64,000 nt of DNA from Luteitalea pratensis. GTDB lineage: Bacteria > Acidobacteriota > Vicinamibacteria > Vicinamibacterales > Vicinamibacteraceae. The stretch is from positions 1,895,001 through 1,959,000 of the forward strand of contig NZ_CP015136.1 of NCBI RefSeq assembly GCF_001618865.1. Direction: 5' to 3'. A model generated the notes under the pieces. The model worked only from the letters and a program-made list of their open reading frames with translations, had not been told where the DNA came from and made no database searches. Shown piece after piece: positions 1 to 9,181 of this stretch (positions are counted from its first letter, which is position 1; every line of letters begins with the position of its first letter). A program made the position numbers and the translations under genes.

Positions 1-937
1 ACGTCCGTCGCCCGCGCCTACACGACGCCGACCGGCGACACCAACTGGGCCACAAACCTGCGCAACCGATCGCCGCGGCGCGCCCACGGGAGACGACGCG
101 TCCGCCCACCTGAACTTCATGTCGAGCGGGTACTTCGCCACGCTGCGGATGCCGCTTGTGGCCGGTCGCGATTTCAACCGCCTGGACACCGCGTCGTCGC
201 CACGGGTCGCGATCGTCAACGAGACGCTCGCGCGCCGGTTCTTCCCCGGCGGCCACGCGCTCGGCGAGCGCTTCCGCCTCGGCAGGGACACCGAGTCAAC
301 GGAGGTCGTCGGCATCGTTCGCGACGCGAAGTACGAGTCCGTGCGACAGCCGATCCCGGCGACGGCGTTCATCCCCGAGCCGCAGTTGCCGGCAGACGAG
401 GCGGCCGAGGAGTTCGTGCTGCGCACCGCGTTGCCGCCGGCGAGCATCATCCAGGCCGCACGGCGTCTCGCGACCGACGTCAGCCGCGACACGACGGTGA
501 CGGCGTCCACGCTCGAGGACCGGATCGCCGACGATCTCGCGCAGGAGCGACTGATCGCCACGCTGGCGGGTTTCTTCGCACTGACAGGGCTGGCGCTCGC
601 GATGGTCGGGCTCTACGGGGCCCTGAGCTATCTGGTCACCGAGCGCCAGGCGGAGTTCGGCATCCGCATGGCCATTGGCGCGCCACCGCGATCGGTGCTG
701 CGGCTCGTGATGAAAGACGTCGCGATGGTGCTGGCCGTCGGACTGCTGGGGGGCGTGGCGGCCGTGTTGCCGGGCACGCGACTGCTCGAGCAGCTGCTGT
801 ACGGGCTGGCCCCGGGCGATGCGGTGACGATCGTGCTGGCTGCCGCTCTGCTCGCAGCGGTGGTGCTGCTTGCTGGATACCTGCCGGCGCGTCGCGCGAC
901 GCGTATCGACCCGGTCGTCGCGCTGCGATCCGAATGA
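1..937 (+). CDS. ADOP-family ABC transporter permease, C-terminal part (open at left edge, apparent frameshift)
   Basis: This is the C-terminal part of an acidobacterial duplicated-orphan-permease (ADOP) protein, a MacB/FtsX-type inner-membrane permease. The 272 residues from 119 hold the end of a periplasmic core domain (MSSGYFATLRMPLVAGRDF) and a terminal FtsX domain with about four membrane helices and the family signature GLYGALSYLVTERQAEFGIR. The stop is at 935-937. The gene starts left of the window: bases 1-60 in frame 1 read TSVARAYTTPTGDTNW, which is family-like, but the continuation is in frame 2. A one-base indel between about 60 and 90 is therefore likely. The substrate is unknown; the family is usually assigned to macrolide or lipoprotein export by homology only. 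Confidence 0.85.
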   Translation, partial: RPSPAPTRRRPATPTGPQTCATDRRGAPTGDDASAHLNFMSSGYFATLRMPLVAGRDFNRLDTASSPRVAIVNETLARRFFPGGHALGERFRLGRDTESTEVVGIVRDAKYESVRQPIPATAFIPEPQLPADEAAEEFVLRTALPPASIIQAARRLATDVSRDTTVTASTLEDRIADDLAQERLIATLAGFFALTGLALAMVGLYGALSYLVTERQAEFGIRMAIGAPPRSVLRLVMKDVAMVLAVGLLGGVAAVLPGTRLLEQLLYGLAPGDAVTIVLAAALLAAVVLLAGYLPARRATRIDPVVALRSE

Positions 938-983
938 TCCCGCCGGGGCACCTGGCGCAAGCTGTCGCTTCGGCTACGCCTGG

Positions 984-3284
984 TCACGGCGCGGCGGATT
1001 CGACGGGACGCGCACCTTCCGGGCGCATCCCGTCGAGCAGGACGTTCCCGCGCTGTCGTGACCATCGCGCGAGCGCCGCCGGGAATTCCGGTCGGCGGCG
1101 GAGCGAGGCAAAGCTGGGATCGTGAAGGACCCACTGGTCACTGTAGAAGCCGGCGACGCTGAACAGCTGCTCGAGCGTGGCGAAGGCGGTGGCGTAATCG
1201 CCGACCCGCGCGTGCACTTGTGCCGCCAGGAAGAGATGTAGCGGCGCCTCGGTGGCGTCTGTCGTCACTGGCAGCAACTCGACGGCACGACGAGCGTGCG
1301 CGACGGCCTCATCGTTGCGGCCAAGTCCCGCTGCGGCCAGGGCCCGGACGATGGCGCGCCTGTGCTCCGGGATTTGCCTGCCCTGGTCTCCCTCCCACGC
1401 GACGTACGCCGCGAAGTAGTCGCGCGTCGCGTCCTGGCGCCGGCCCAGGCTCTCGTAGATCTGCGCGGCGGCCAGCGCGGCGGGGAAACGGAAGTTCGGG
1501 GGAAGCCAGGCGCCGGCCGCGTCCATCTCCCGAATCAGCTCGAGCGCGCGCTGCGGCTTGCCGTCGTACCACTCGAATCGGGCGAGCAGGCCGATGACAC
1601 GGCCGTCGGCCGGCGAGCGCATGGCACGAGCGGTCTCGAGGACACGCCGCGCTGCGGCGATGTCACCCCGCTCGCTGAAGTGCGTCCAGGCCTCGGGCAC
1701 GGTCACCCCCGTCTGGTTGGCCGCGCGCGCGACGCTGATGAAGCGCCTCGCCTCGTCGTACTGCCGCAGGTGGAGGTGGTGGACGGCGAGCGGTTCCGCG
1801 ATCAGGGCCGGATCGAGTTCAAAACCGCGCAGGAAGTCGGCCTGAGCCTCGCGCCAGCGGCCGCGGACCTGCGCGAGCCACGACGACCTCAACAGGATGT
1901 ACGCGGAGTTGGGCAGGCTGGCCCTCGCGCTCTCGAGTTCACGCAGGCCCGCCATGTGGTCACCGGCGGCCGACAGCATTTCGATGCGTCCGAACCGCAG
2001 GTCGGCACGCGAGGGATCGAGGGCGATCGCGGCCTCCGCGGCTCGCATCCCCTTGGCCATGACCTCCGCTGTTCGGGCTGCGCCCGCGCGGTACTGCGCG
2101 GCGTAGACCTGCGCCAGCCAGTTCCATGCCGGCGCGAGCGCTGGATCGCGCGCCACGGCCTGTTCGAGTTCCGCGCGCGCGGCGGCGAGGTTGGCCGTGT
2201 CCGACGTCCCCATGTGGAAGAGGGCCATGCCACGCAGGTACGCGAGATAGGCCTCCAGGTCTCCCGTGGGCCGCGCGGCGACGGCCTGGCGCTCCCGCGA
2301 GTCGAGCGCCACACGGAGGGCATCGGTGATCTGATTGGCGATCTCGGCCTGGACCTTGAGCAGGTCGGCGACCGGCGTCTCGAGCTGCTGCGTCCAGACC
2401 GTCGTGTCGTCGGCCACCCGCACCAGCCGAGGCGTCATCCGCACGTGCGGGCGATCGCCGATGCGCGTCCACCGGACACTGCCCTCCACGGCGTAGTCGA
2501 CGCGCAGGTCGGCGCCGATCTGCGCCAGCGTCTTGCCACGGCGCTCGTAGGCCGCAAGCGTGGTACTCGAGGGAACCGCCACGTTGCGGAGCCCGGCGAG
2601 GCGACTGGTGAGCTCCTCGGCGAGCCCGGACACGAACGACGCATCGGCGGCCGGGCCGAGATTGGCAAACGGGAGCACGGCCATCCGAATCACGCCTGGC
2701 GCGGCAGCCGCTGGCGCCGCTGTCGATGACCTGCCGGGCGTCGTCGCTGCTCCGGCGCGGCCGGGCTGATCCCGTATCGTCGCGAGGACCGTGGCCAGCA
2801 ACAAGAGCGCCGCTGCGCCCGCACCGGCCCACTGGAGCCGCCGCTTCCAGCGGCCAGCGGCCGCGACCGGTAACGCCACGGGGACTGCGTGGGTCGGATC
2901 ATCGGCGGGCTGCGTGGTGGGCGCGCCTGCCGTGATGTCGCGGGGTTCGTCGCCGACGCGCTGCTCGGTCACCGGAGCCACGAAACGGTAGCCGCGCTTC
3001 GGGACGGTCTCGATGAACCGGTCCCCGGAGGAGCCCTCTCCCAGGACGCGCCGAAGCGCCGAGACGTGCTGCGCGAGGTTGTTCTCCTCGACGAAGGTGT
3101 CTGGCCAGACGAGCCCCAGCAACTCGTCCTTTGGCACCAGCCGGCCGTGGCGGGTCACCAGTACGACCAGGGTGTCGAACGCTTTCGGCGTCAGGGGCAC
3201 CGCCTGGCCATGGTGCAGCAGCACCTTGTCGGCCGGGTCGAGCTGAAACGCCGCGAACACGTAACGGAGCCTCGATGGATCCAT
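984..3284 (-). CDS. CadC-like winged-helix transmembrane regulator with TPR repeats
   Basis: A 766-residue membrane-tethered transcriptional regulator. Residues 6-105 are an OmpR/CadC-type winged helix (LTPKAFDTLVVLV, then the recognition region NNLAQHVSALRRVLGE and PKRGYRFVAPV). A low-complexity linker leads to one membrane helix at about 151-170. A TolB/FlgO-like alpha-beta domain follows (MAVLPFANLGPAADASFVSGLAEEL, from about residue 200), then many TPR-type helix pairs to the C terminus. This architecture is very common in Acidobacteriota. The ligand and target genes are unknown; the divergent haloperoxidase-like gene, whose start is about 100 bases away, is one possible target. The ATG at 3282-3284 is the natural start because the winged helix begins immediately after it. 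Confidence 0.9.
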   Translation of the reverse strand: MDPSRLRYVFAAFQLDPADKVLLHHGQAVPLTPKAFDTLVVLVTRHGRLVPKDELLGLVWPDTFVEENNLAQHVSALRRVLGEGSSGDRFIETVPKRGYRFVAPVTEQRVGDEPRDITAGAPTTQPADDPTHAVPVALPVAAAGRWKRRLQWAGAGAAALLLLATVLATIRDQPGRAGAATTPGRSSTAAPAAAAPGVIRMAVLPFANLGPAADASFVSGLAEELTSRLAGLRNVAVPSSTTLAAYERRGKTLAQIGADLRVDYAVEGSVRWTRIGDRPHVRMTPRLVRVADDTTVWTQQLETPVADLLKVQAEIANQITDALRVALDSRERQAVAARPTGDLEAYLAYLRGMALFHMGTSDTANLAAARAELEQAVARDPALAPAWNWLAQVYAAQYRAGAARTAEVMAKGMRAAEAAIALDPSRADLRFGRIEMLSAAGDHMAGLRELESARASLPNSAYILLRSSWLAQVRGRWREAQADFLRGFELDPALIAEPLAVHHLHLRQYDEARRFISVARAANQTGVTVPEAWTHFSERGDIAAARRVLETARAMRSPADGRVIGLLARFEWYDGKPQRALELIREMDAAGAWLPPNFRFPAALAAAQIYESLGRRQDATRDYFAAYVAWEGDQGRQIPEHRRAIVRALAAAGLGRNDEAVAHARRAVELLPVTTDATEAPLHLFLAAQVHARVGDYATAFATLEQLFSVAGFYSDQWVLHDPSFASLRRRPEFPAALARWSRQRGNVLLDGMRPEGARPVESAAP

Positions 3285-3390
3285 GTCGCTCTTGGCCTTC
3301 AGAAGAATTTCAGGATTCTCTCAGAAGCGCCTAACGACCCGCTAGTCCGCCCCGCTGGATGCTGCCGACACCTATCCGGGAGGGATGGCC

Positions 3391-4674
3391 ATGTTCAATG
3401 GACGACTGGTTCGGCTCGTGTCTGGAGTGACGGTCACGCTGTTGGCGGGTGGCGCTTCGGTCGCCCATGCGCAGGCGCCCGATGCCGTGCTGGAATGGAA
3501 CCGCATCCTGCTGACGACGCTGGCGACACCGGGGGCCACGACGCCGACCGTGTTCTTCACCCGCGGCCCGGCGCTGATGCACGTCGCGATCTTCGAGGCG
3601 CTCAATTCGTTCGACCGGACCTTCACGCCGTATCTCGAGTACGTTGAAGTGCCGGACGGCGCGTCCCGTGATGCGGCCGTCGCGCGGGCAGCCCGCGACA
3701 CGCTGGCCGCGATGTACCCGACCCAGGTCGCCGTCTACGACGCGGCTCTCGCGGCGCAACTCGGACGGTTGCCCGCTGATGCGGCCGAACGCGGCGCCCG
3801 CGTCGGGGCCGCGGCCGCCAGGGCGATACTCGAGGCCCGGGCCAACGACGGGTGGGCCCGTCGTCCCTCGCCTTACGTGTTGCCGGGCATGGCCGGGTAC
3901 TGGCAGCCCGTGCCTCCCGCCAATGCCGCCGCAGCGTTCACGCATTATCCCGACGTCGTCCCGTTCGTGATCGGCAGCGCGAACCAGTTCCCCGTCGAGC
4001 CGCCGCCGGCGCTCTCGAGCCAGCGCTATGCCGCCGACTTCAACGAGGTCAAGGCCATTGGCAGCGCGGCAAGCACGACGCGCACGTCGGACCAGACGCT
4101 GGTGGCCCGCCTGTTCGCGGCCGTGCCGGCCGTGACGACCACGGGGATTCCCGACGTGTGGAACAACCTGGTGCGCGACATGGTGCGCAGCCGCGGGCTC
4201 GACGACCTCGCCGCGGCGCGGCTCTACGCGCTGGTCGACACCACGTTCCACGATGCCCTGTACGTGTCGTTCAGCGGCAAATACCTGTATGGGTTCTGGC
4301 GGCCCGTGACCGCCATCCGCGATGCCGCGCGCGACGGCAACCCCGCCACCGAACCGGACCCCGGCTTCCTGTCGCTGATCCCGACGCCGCCGTATCCGAC
4401 CTATCCCGGCAACTACGCGTGCCTGGCGGCGTCGATCACGCGCGTGTTCGCCCGCTACTTCGGTCGCGACGACATCGCCTTCTCGATCACATGGGCGGAG
4501 CCGGCCGGTCCAGGTATCACGCGTTCGTACGCCGGCTTCCGGCAACTCGCCGACGAGGCCGCGAAGAGCCGGGTCTACGGCGGCATTCACTTCAACTTCG
4601 ACACGACGTCCAGCTTCGGCGCGTGCATTCCCCTGGGCGACTACGTGTTCGACAACACGTTCCGGCGGCGCTAG
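3391..4674 (+). CDS. Exported vanadium-dependent haloperoxidase/PAP2-like protein with altered active-site motif
   Basis: A 427-residue exported protein of the vanadium haloperoxidase / acid phosphatase (PAP2) superfamily, all-helical, with a signal peptide ending near AHAQ. The start at 3391 is preferred over the in-frame ATG at 3385 because GGGAGGG (3378-3384) is well spaced only for 3391. Family landmarks are present: GKYLYGFWRPVTAIRDA (Lys and Arg of the oxyanion pocket, about residues 296-312), an Arg in GITRSYAGF, and SRVYGGIHF (His about 400, the usual vanadate-coordinating position). The motif that normally reads PSGHA reads YPTYPGNYACL here, so the acid-base His appears to be Tyr (about residue 342). 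It may be a non-canonical or inactive member. It is transcribed divergently from the CadC-like regulator. Confidence 0.82.
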   Translation: MFNGRLVRLVSGVTVTLLAGGASVAHAQAPDAVLEWNRILLTTLATPGATTPTVFFTRGPALMHVAIFEALNSFDRTFTPYLEYVEVPDGASRDAAVARAARDTLAAMYPTQVAVYDAALAAQLGRLPADAAERGARVGAAAARAILEARANDGWARRPSPYVLPGMAGYWQPVPPANAAAAFTHYPDVVPFVIGSANQFPVEPPPALSSQRYAADFNEVKAIGSAASTTRTSDQTLVARLFAAVPAVTTTGIPDVWNNLVRDMVRSRGLDDLAAARLYALVDTTFHDALYVSFSGKYLYGFWRPVTAIRDAARDGNPATEPDPGFLSLIPTPPYPTYPGNYACLAASITRVFARYFGRDDIAFSITWAEPAGPGITRSYAGFRQLADEAAKSRVYGGIHFNFDTTSSFGACIPLGDYVFDNTFRRR

Positions 4675-4728
4675 CGCTCGCACCTCGCGACCGGCCGCGC
4701 TCGCAGAACTCGCCCTCCTCCTGCGCCG

Positions 4729-4758
4729 GTAGGGCCGGCCCTCCGGGCCCGGCCCTAC
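4729..4758. repeat. Perfect 10-bp-stem hairpin (GTAGGGCCGG / CCGGCCCTAC)
   Basis: GTAGGGCCGG (4729-4738) and CCGGCCCTAC (4749-4758) are exact reverse complements around a 10-nt loop. It lies between the convergent haloperoxidase-like and ADOP genes. There is no clear T-tract, so it could be a REP-like palindrome or a bidirectional terminator. Confidence 0.7.
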
Positions 4759-4783
4759 TGGGCGCGTCCATTCAAGATACAAA

Positions 4784-4854
4784 GGTCGACGGCTACCTCC
4801 GAAGGTTGCGGTCGACCTTCAGGCACATCCGTAGCGGTCGACCTTCAGGTCGAC
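4784..4854. repeat. Short dispersed palindromic repeats (GGTCGACGGCTAC / GTCGACCTTCAGGTCGAC)
   Basis: GGTCGACGGCTAC occurs at 4784-4796, a GTCGACCTTCAGG half at 4811-4823, and the near-palindrome GTCGACCTTCAGGTCGAC at 4837-4854. The same words recur at 40170-40193 in the opposite orientation, so this is a dispersed intergenic repeat of this genome. It sits just past the 3' end of the minus-strand ADOP gene. Confidence 0.75.
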
Positions 4855-4892
4855 CGTCAGCGATGCTTTCCGACTTGCGCTCTGGCGCCCTG

Positions 4893-7553
4893 CTACGACG
4901 TGCGCAACGTCGTTGCCGGATCGACGCACGAGGCCCGGTAGGTGGGCACGATGGCGGCAACCAGTCCCACCGCGAGGAGCACGAGCGCGGTCGCGGCATA
5001 GACCCACGGTTCGGCCGGCCTGACCTGGAACAGGAGCCCGGCGAGCAGCGAACTCGCCAGGAACGCACCTGCGGCGCCCACGACCACCGCGATCGCCACG
5101 AGCGCCATGCTGCCTCGCAGTCCCAGCCACAGGAGCGTGCGCCGACTCGCACCGAGCGCGACGCGCAGGCCGAATTCGGACGTCCGCATCGAGACCGCGT
5201 AGGCGACGACGCCGTACACGCCCACGGCGGCGAGCAACAGCGCAAGCGCACCGAAGCTGGCCGAGAGCATCGCGAGGAGACGCTCGTTGATGAGACGTTC
5301 GTCACGCACGAGCGCCAGCGTCTTGACGTCCGTGGTGAGCAGGGAGGCATCCACCGCCTGCACGACCCCGGTCACCGCGTGCGCCTGCGAGGCCGGGTTC
5401 CCTGCCGTGCGAACGGCGAACATCATCGCCTCTTCGGGCTCGCGCTGCTGCGCCGGGAGATACAACATCCGCGGCGCCGCCTTGCGCAGGTCCGTGTAGC
5501 GCACGTCGTCGGCAATGCCGACGATCTCGATCTGTCCGCCGGTCCGGCCGCGGCCGACATCCATGCGACGGCCGATCGGATCGACGCCCGGGAAGTAGTG
5601 ACGGGCCATGCTTTCACTGACGACGACCACTGGCTTCGACGACGCACCGTCTGCCGCCGTGATGCCGCGTCCCCTCAGGATGCGGACGCCGAACGTCTCG
5701 AAGAAACCCGGCCCGACGGTGTTGACCTGGAGGACGGCGTCGTCGGGCGACGAGAACGTCACGCCGGGGATCGCAATGAGCTTGCCGTCCTCGTTGGTGC
5801 CGAGCGGGGGATTGGTCGCGAAGGTTGCCTGCTGGACGCCGGGCAGTGCCTGCAGTCGCCCCAGCACCTGCGCGTGTACCTCGGCGAGTCGCGGACCTTC
5901 GAGGTCGGTGCCGTCGGCGTCGACCGTCATGGTGAGCACGCCGTCGGCCACGAATCCGAGCGGCTGCGCGCGGAGATTGTTCAGCGTTGCCAGCAACAGC
6001 ATCGCCGCGATGACCAGCATCGTCGACAGCGCAACCTGCATGACGATCAGCACCCTGAAGGCGCGTCCGCCGACGACCACGCTGCGCCCTCCGGCCGCGA
6101 GCCCGCGACGGACATCGACACGCCGCGTCAGGGCGACCGGCGCGAGACTGATGGCAGCTCCAGTGAGCAGCGTTGCCGCCAGTCCGAACAGCAGGACCGT
6201 CCGGTCAGGCCCGACGGCGAGATCGACGGACGGCCCGGCGTTGGGTAACAGGGCGACTACCATTCGCGCGCCCACCAGCGCCACGATCACGCCGAGCACG
6301 CCGCCGGCGCAGGCGATGAACAGCGTCTCGGAGAGTACCTGCCGGGCGAGCCGGCCGCGGTTGGCGCCGAGCGCCATGCAGACCGAGAGATCGTGTTGAC
6401 GACCTGCCGCGCGAGCGAGGAACAGGCTGGCCAGGTTGGCGCAGCCGAGCACCAGCAGCACGCCCACGATACCGAGTGCGACCTGCACCGCAGTGCCGTA
6501 CCGATCTCGGAACTCCGGGAGCCCCGACCACGATGACGCCAGGGTCACCGATCGGAAGGCTCCAGCCCGTGTCTGCGCGGACATGGGTTCGCCGCCCTGG
6601 GCCAGGTAGTGCTGGAACGCGGCCTCGAGCCCGGTGGCCGCCGCATCCCGGGAGACGCGCGGCGCCAGTCGCATGAGCAGCGCGCGCGATTTCCAGAACG
6701 TCTGCTCCTCGTGCCCGTCCAGTGGAATCGTCACATCGGCGCGCCTGCCGACCTGCAAGCCGAAGAACTCCGGACCGGTCACGCCCACGATCGTGTGCGG
6801 CTGGTCGTCGATGATGACTGTCCGCCCCAATACGCCGGCGTCGCCGCCGAAGCGGTTCATCCAATAGGCATGACCGAGCACTGCGACGCGATTCGGAACG
6901 GCGCCATGCTCGTCGCTCGACTGGATGACACGGCCCAGCGCCGGTGCGACACCGAGCGTGCGGTAGTAATCGCCGCTGACGCGCTGCGTGGCTGCCGAGT
7001 GCGCCTGGCCATCGACGACGATGCGCTGCGGATAGGCAGGATCCACGAGCAACGCCCCGGCGACGAGATCGGATCGCGACCGGACGTGTTCGTAGAACGC
7101 GTAGGTCGAGCTCTCGAACGTGCCTGCATCGCCGGTATGGAGGACCTGGAACAGCGTGCCGGGATCGCGTACCGGCACCGGCCTGAGCACGAGGGCATTG
7201 AAGAGACTGAAGATCGCCGTGCTGCTGCCGATGCCGAGCGCGATCGACAGCACGACGGCAAGGGCGAAGACCGGCGTGCGACGGAATCCGCGCAGGCTGT
7301 AGCGGAGATCCTGGCCGAGCCGTTCAAACCAGATCCACATCGACTCGTCTCGAACGTCGTCTCGCACACCGACGGGATCACCGAACGCCTTCAGTGCCGC
7401 CCGGTACGCCTGATCGGGCGGAAGGCCGGCGCGCACATACTCCGCGGTCGCCTCTTCGAGGTGGAAGGCGATGTCGTTGTCGATCTGGCGGTCGACGGCA
7501 CGGTGTCCGAGCAACGAGCGGATGCCATGGCGGAGCCTATGGAACCAGCGCAT
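4893..7553 (-). CDS. ADOP-family ABC transporter permease, full length
   Basis: A complete 886-residue ADOP permease. It has a short cytosolic N-terminal helical module (IDNDIAFHLEEATAEYVRAG, then DESMWIWFERLGQDLRYSLRGF), then two tandem MacB periplasmic-core plus FtsX units. The first unit has ALGIGSSTAIFSLFNALVL and FLARAAGRQHDLSVCMALGANRGRL. The second has GVYGVVAYAVSMRTSEFGLRVALGASRRTL. About eight membrane helices are expected. The open frame extends upstream to 7829, but the ATG at 7551-7553 (MRWFHRLRHGIRSLL) is the real start: it follows the PadR gene by 26 bases and the extra upstream sequence is an antisense shadow of PadR. The PadR-ADOP pairing implies control by that repressor. No ATPase is encoded nearby. 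Confidence 0.93.
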   Translation of the reverse strand: MRWFHRLRHGIRSLLGHRAVDRQIDNDIAFHLEEATAEYVRAGLPPDQAYRAALKAFGDPVGVRDDVRDESMWIWFERLGQDLRYSLRGFRRTPVFALAVVLSIALGIGSSTAIFSLFNALVLRPVPVRDPGTLFQVLHTGDAGTFESSTYAFYEHVRSRSDLVAGALLVDPAYPQRIVVDGQAHSAATQRVSGDYYRTLGVAPALGRVIQSSDEHGAVPNRVAVLGHAYWMNRFGGDAGVLGRTVIIDDQPHTIVGVTGPEFFGLQVGRRADVTIPLDGHEEQTFWKSRALLMRLAPRVSRDAAATGLEAAFQHYLAQGGEPMSAQTRAGAFRSVTLASSWSGLPEFRDRYGTAVQVALGIVGVLLVLGCANLASLFLARAAGRQHDLSVCMALGANRGRLARQVLSETLFIACAGGVLGVIVALVGARMVVALLPNAGPSVDLAVGPDRTVLLFGLAATLLTGAAISLAPVALTRRVDVRRGLAAGGRSVVVGGRAFRVLIVMQVALSTMLVIAAMLLLATLNNLRAQPLGFVADGVLTMTVDADGTDLEGPRLAEVHAQVLGRLQALPGVQQATFATNPPLGTNEDGKLIAIPGVTFSSPDDAVLQVNTVGPGFFETFGVRILRGRGITAADGASSKPVVVVSESMARHYFPGVDPIGRRMDVGRGRTGGQIEIVGIADDVRYTDLRKAAPRMLYLPAQQREPEEAMMFAVRTAGNPASQAHAVTGVVQAVDASLLTTDVKTLALVRDERLINERLLAMLSASFGALALLLAAVGVYGVVAYAVSMRTSEFGLRVALGASRRTLLWLGLRGSMALVAIAVVVGAAGAFLASSLLAGLLFQVRPAEPWVYAATALVLLAVGLVAAIVPTYRASCVDPATTLRTS

Positions 7554-7579
7554 GTCGAGTCTCCTCACCGGCCGTCGCC

Positions 7580-7909
7580 TCAGATGGCGCGGATTGCGAG
7601 GTTGATCGCACCCGACAGCCGTTCCCAGGCGTCGATCTCGCTGCGCAGGTGCGCCCGGCCGGCACTGGTCAGCGAATAGAACTTCACCTGACGGCCTGTC
7701 TCCGTTGGTCCCACCTGCGCCACCAGCCAGCCCTGCTTCTCCAGCCGGTAGAGCGCCGGATACAGCGAGCCCTGCGGCACCTTCAGCACGTCGCCGGACA
7801 CCTGCTGGATGCGTCTGGCGACGCCCCACCCGTGCTTCGGTTCGAGCTCCACGGCCTTGAGGATCAGGAAGTCGAGCGTGCCCTGGACGAGATCGGTCGG
7901 TTTGCCCAT
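7580..7909 (-). CDS. PadR-family transcriptional regulator
   Basis: A 109-residue PadR-type winged-helix repressor: LVQGTLDFLILKAVELEPKHGWGVARRIQ, then the recognition helix and wing (QGSLYPALYRLEKQGWLVAQ, YSLTSAGRAHL) and a short C-terminal dimerisation helix. Size and motifs match the acidobacterial PadR proteins that precede ADOP permeases. It is the first gene of a two-gene operon with the ADOP permease. A promoter with a duplicated TTGACG element lies directly upstream, and the short repeats there are natural candidates for autoregulatory PadR binding. Confidence 0.95.
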   Translation of the reverse strand: MGKPTDLVQGTLDFLILKAVELEPKHGWGVARRIQQVSGDVLKVPQGSLYPALYRLEKQGWLVAQVGPTETGRQVKFYSLTSAGRAHLRSEIDAWERLSGAINLAIRAI

Positions 7910-7928
7910 CGGTCTCTTATGACGTTCT

Positions 7929-7957
7929 ACAATAGACCGTCAACTGTAGACCGTCAA
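7929..7957 (-). promoter_or_regulatory. Sigma70-like promoter of the padR-ADOP operon with tandem 14-bp repeats
   Basis: On the minus strand TTGACG (7952-7957) and TATTGT (7929-7934) are separated by exactly 17 bases. A second TTGACG (7938-7943) arises from a direct repeat: TAGACCGTCAA on the plus strand at 7933-7943 and again at 7947-7957, a 14-bp period. Transcription would begin near 7922, giving a leader of about a dozen bases before the PadR ATG. The repeats overlap the promoter, so a bound repressor would block it. Confidence 0.65.
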
Positions 7958-8257
7958 GGTAGATTCGCCGCGGCACCGCGGATGGCGATGGGTCAGGTGC
8001 CTCGGGTCAGGTGCATGACCGCCACGCGCGCCGATCCACGACCACGCGCGAGGTGGCGGACGACGAAATCGCCAGGTGCTGGAACTGACCTGTTCACATC
8101 GGCCTCCTCGTATGAGGCGGCCCACTCGCAACGCCTGCCAGGAAAGAGCCCGATGGCATGGCTGTCGGTGTGAGGGCCGCATCGACAGCCTGCCACGGGA
8201 GCGTGACGGCCCCGCGACGGACGTGGAACGTCTTGGGAACAAGATGGATGGCTCAGC

Positions 8258-8839
8258 TCATGGCTTCGTCGTCCCGGTCACGACGGCGTCGGTCGCGAGC
8301 TCCATCCGCGGCGACTCGACGACCTTCGTGGCGGTCACCTTCATGCCAGGGCGCAACTCCATGGCTTCCTTCATCACGCCATCGACGTTGAACTTCATGC
8401 CCGCGGGCACGTCGTACTGATGGTTCTCGCCGTTGGCCAGGGTCAGGACCACCGTGGTCGGGCCGGCCTGCCAGACCGTGCCCGTCAGCGTCGCCACGGT
8501 GCGATCGACGACCGGCGTCTCCATCATCGCGACACTCGCGGTCAGGGACGTCCCCGGCGCGAGGTTCGTCATCGGCGTCACCTTGCCGTCGATGGTCGCG
8601 GTCTGGCCCGGCTTGGTGATGAAGAGCCGGTACTCGCCGCTGGGTTCCATCCGCACCACGAGGTGGTTGCCCTTGACGGCCACGACCACGCCCTTCAGCT
8701 GCATGGCCGTCACCTTGGGGGCACCGGTCGGCAACTTCTGCGTGCTTTGCGTGGGTTGCGCGCCCGCAGTCGCAGCGAGGCACAGCGTGGCCATCGCGAT
8801 GATGAGGCCCCGCGTCGTCGTCGTGATGACTCGTCTCAT
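8258..8839 (-). CDS. Exported protein of unknown function, two beta-rich repeats
   Basis: A 193-residue exported protein. The frame is open to 9106, but the ATG at 8837-8839 is chosen because it starts a clear signal peptide (MRRVITTTTRGLIIAMATLCLAATAGAQ) and has AAGGA about 9 bases upstream. The mature part is two similar beta-strand-rich segments: LKGVVVAVKGNHLVVRM with GQTATIDGKVTPMTNLAPGTSLTAS, and LTGTVWQAGPTTVVLTL with KFNVDGVMKEAMELRPGMKVTATKVV. The pattern resembles tandem small OB/DUF5666-like barrels. The function is not recognised. It is monocistronic. Confidence 0.75.
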   Translation of the reverse strand: MRRVITTTTRGLIIAMATLCLAATAGAQPTQSTQKLPTGAPKVTAMQLKGVVVAVKGNHLVVRMEPSGEYRLFITKPGQTATIDGKVTPMTNLAPGTSLTASVAMMETPVVDRTVATLTGTVWQAGPTTVVLTLANGENHQYDVPAGMKFNVDGVMKEAMELRPGMKVTATKVVESPRMELATDAVVTGTTKP

Positions 8840-9181
8840 GACATCCGTTCCTTTCCCGCGCTGAAGGTTCCGTGCGGCAGCGCTGGCGCGAGGCAGCGGC
8901 GCTGACGGCAGACGCGCAATGATACCCGTAGGCGCCGCTGTCGCTTGGCACAGCGAACTGTCCCTTCCAGCCTCCTGACGAGCCAACCCGCGGGCATCGT
9001 AGTATCTGCCGCGCCGGCCGGTAGTTTCCCTCCTGGCGGAGGTACTTCGTCGATATCCGCCGGACGCCGCGGCTTGCAGGCAGCTGATGGCCCAGTCGAG
9101 CGACAAGCATGGTCGACAAGGACGAGTACCGCAGACCGTTCGTCACGGTCGCGGGAAGCCGATACGTAAGGAACCTGGAGG
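8840..9181. other. Intergenic region, divergent promoters expected
   Basis: 342 bases between the minus-strand exported protein and the plus-strand MFS gene. No coding sequence is convincing on either strand. It holds a small hairpin (CCTCC 9029-9033, GGAGG 9038-9042). I see no recognisable riboswitch, tRNA or strong sigma70 promoter. Upstream control sequences of both flanking genes should lie here. Confidence 0.5.

Noticed and set aside
3852-6248. 798-codon plus-strand frame across the haloperoxidase end and the ADOP gene
   Set aside because: It spans two supported genes and the repeats between them; its translation is Arg/His-rich shadow sequence.
4893-7829. Longer start for the ADOP permease at 7829
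   Set aside because: The added 92 residues are antisense to the PadR coding region and lack any family similarity; MRWFHRLRHG at 7553 is the normal ADOP start.
8990-9060. Possible riboswitch-like leader (GGAGGGAAAC phrase on the minus strand)
   Set aside because: Only a 5-bp hairpin can be drawn; no known riboswitch core could be matched.
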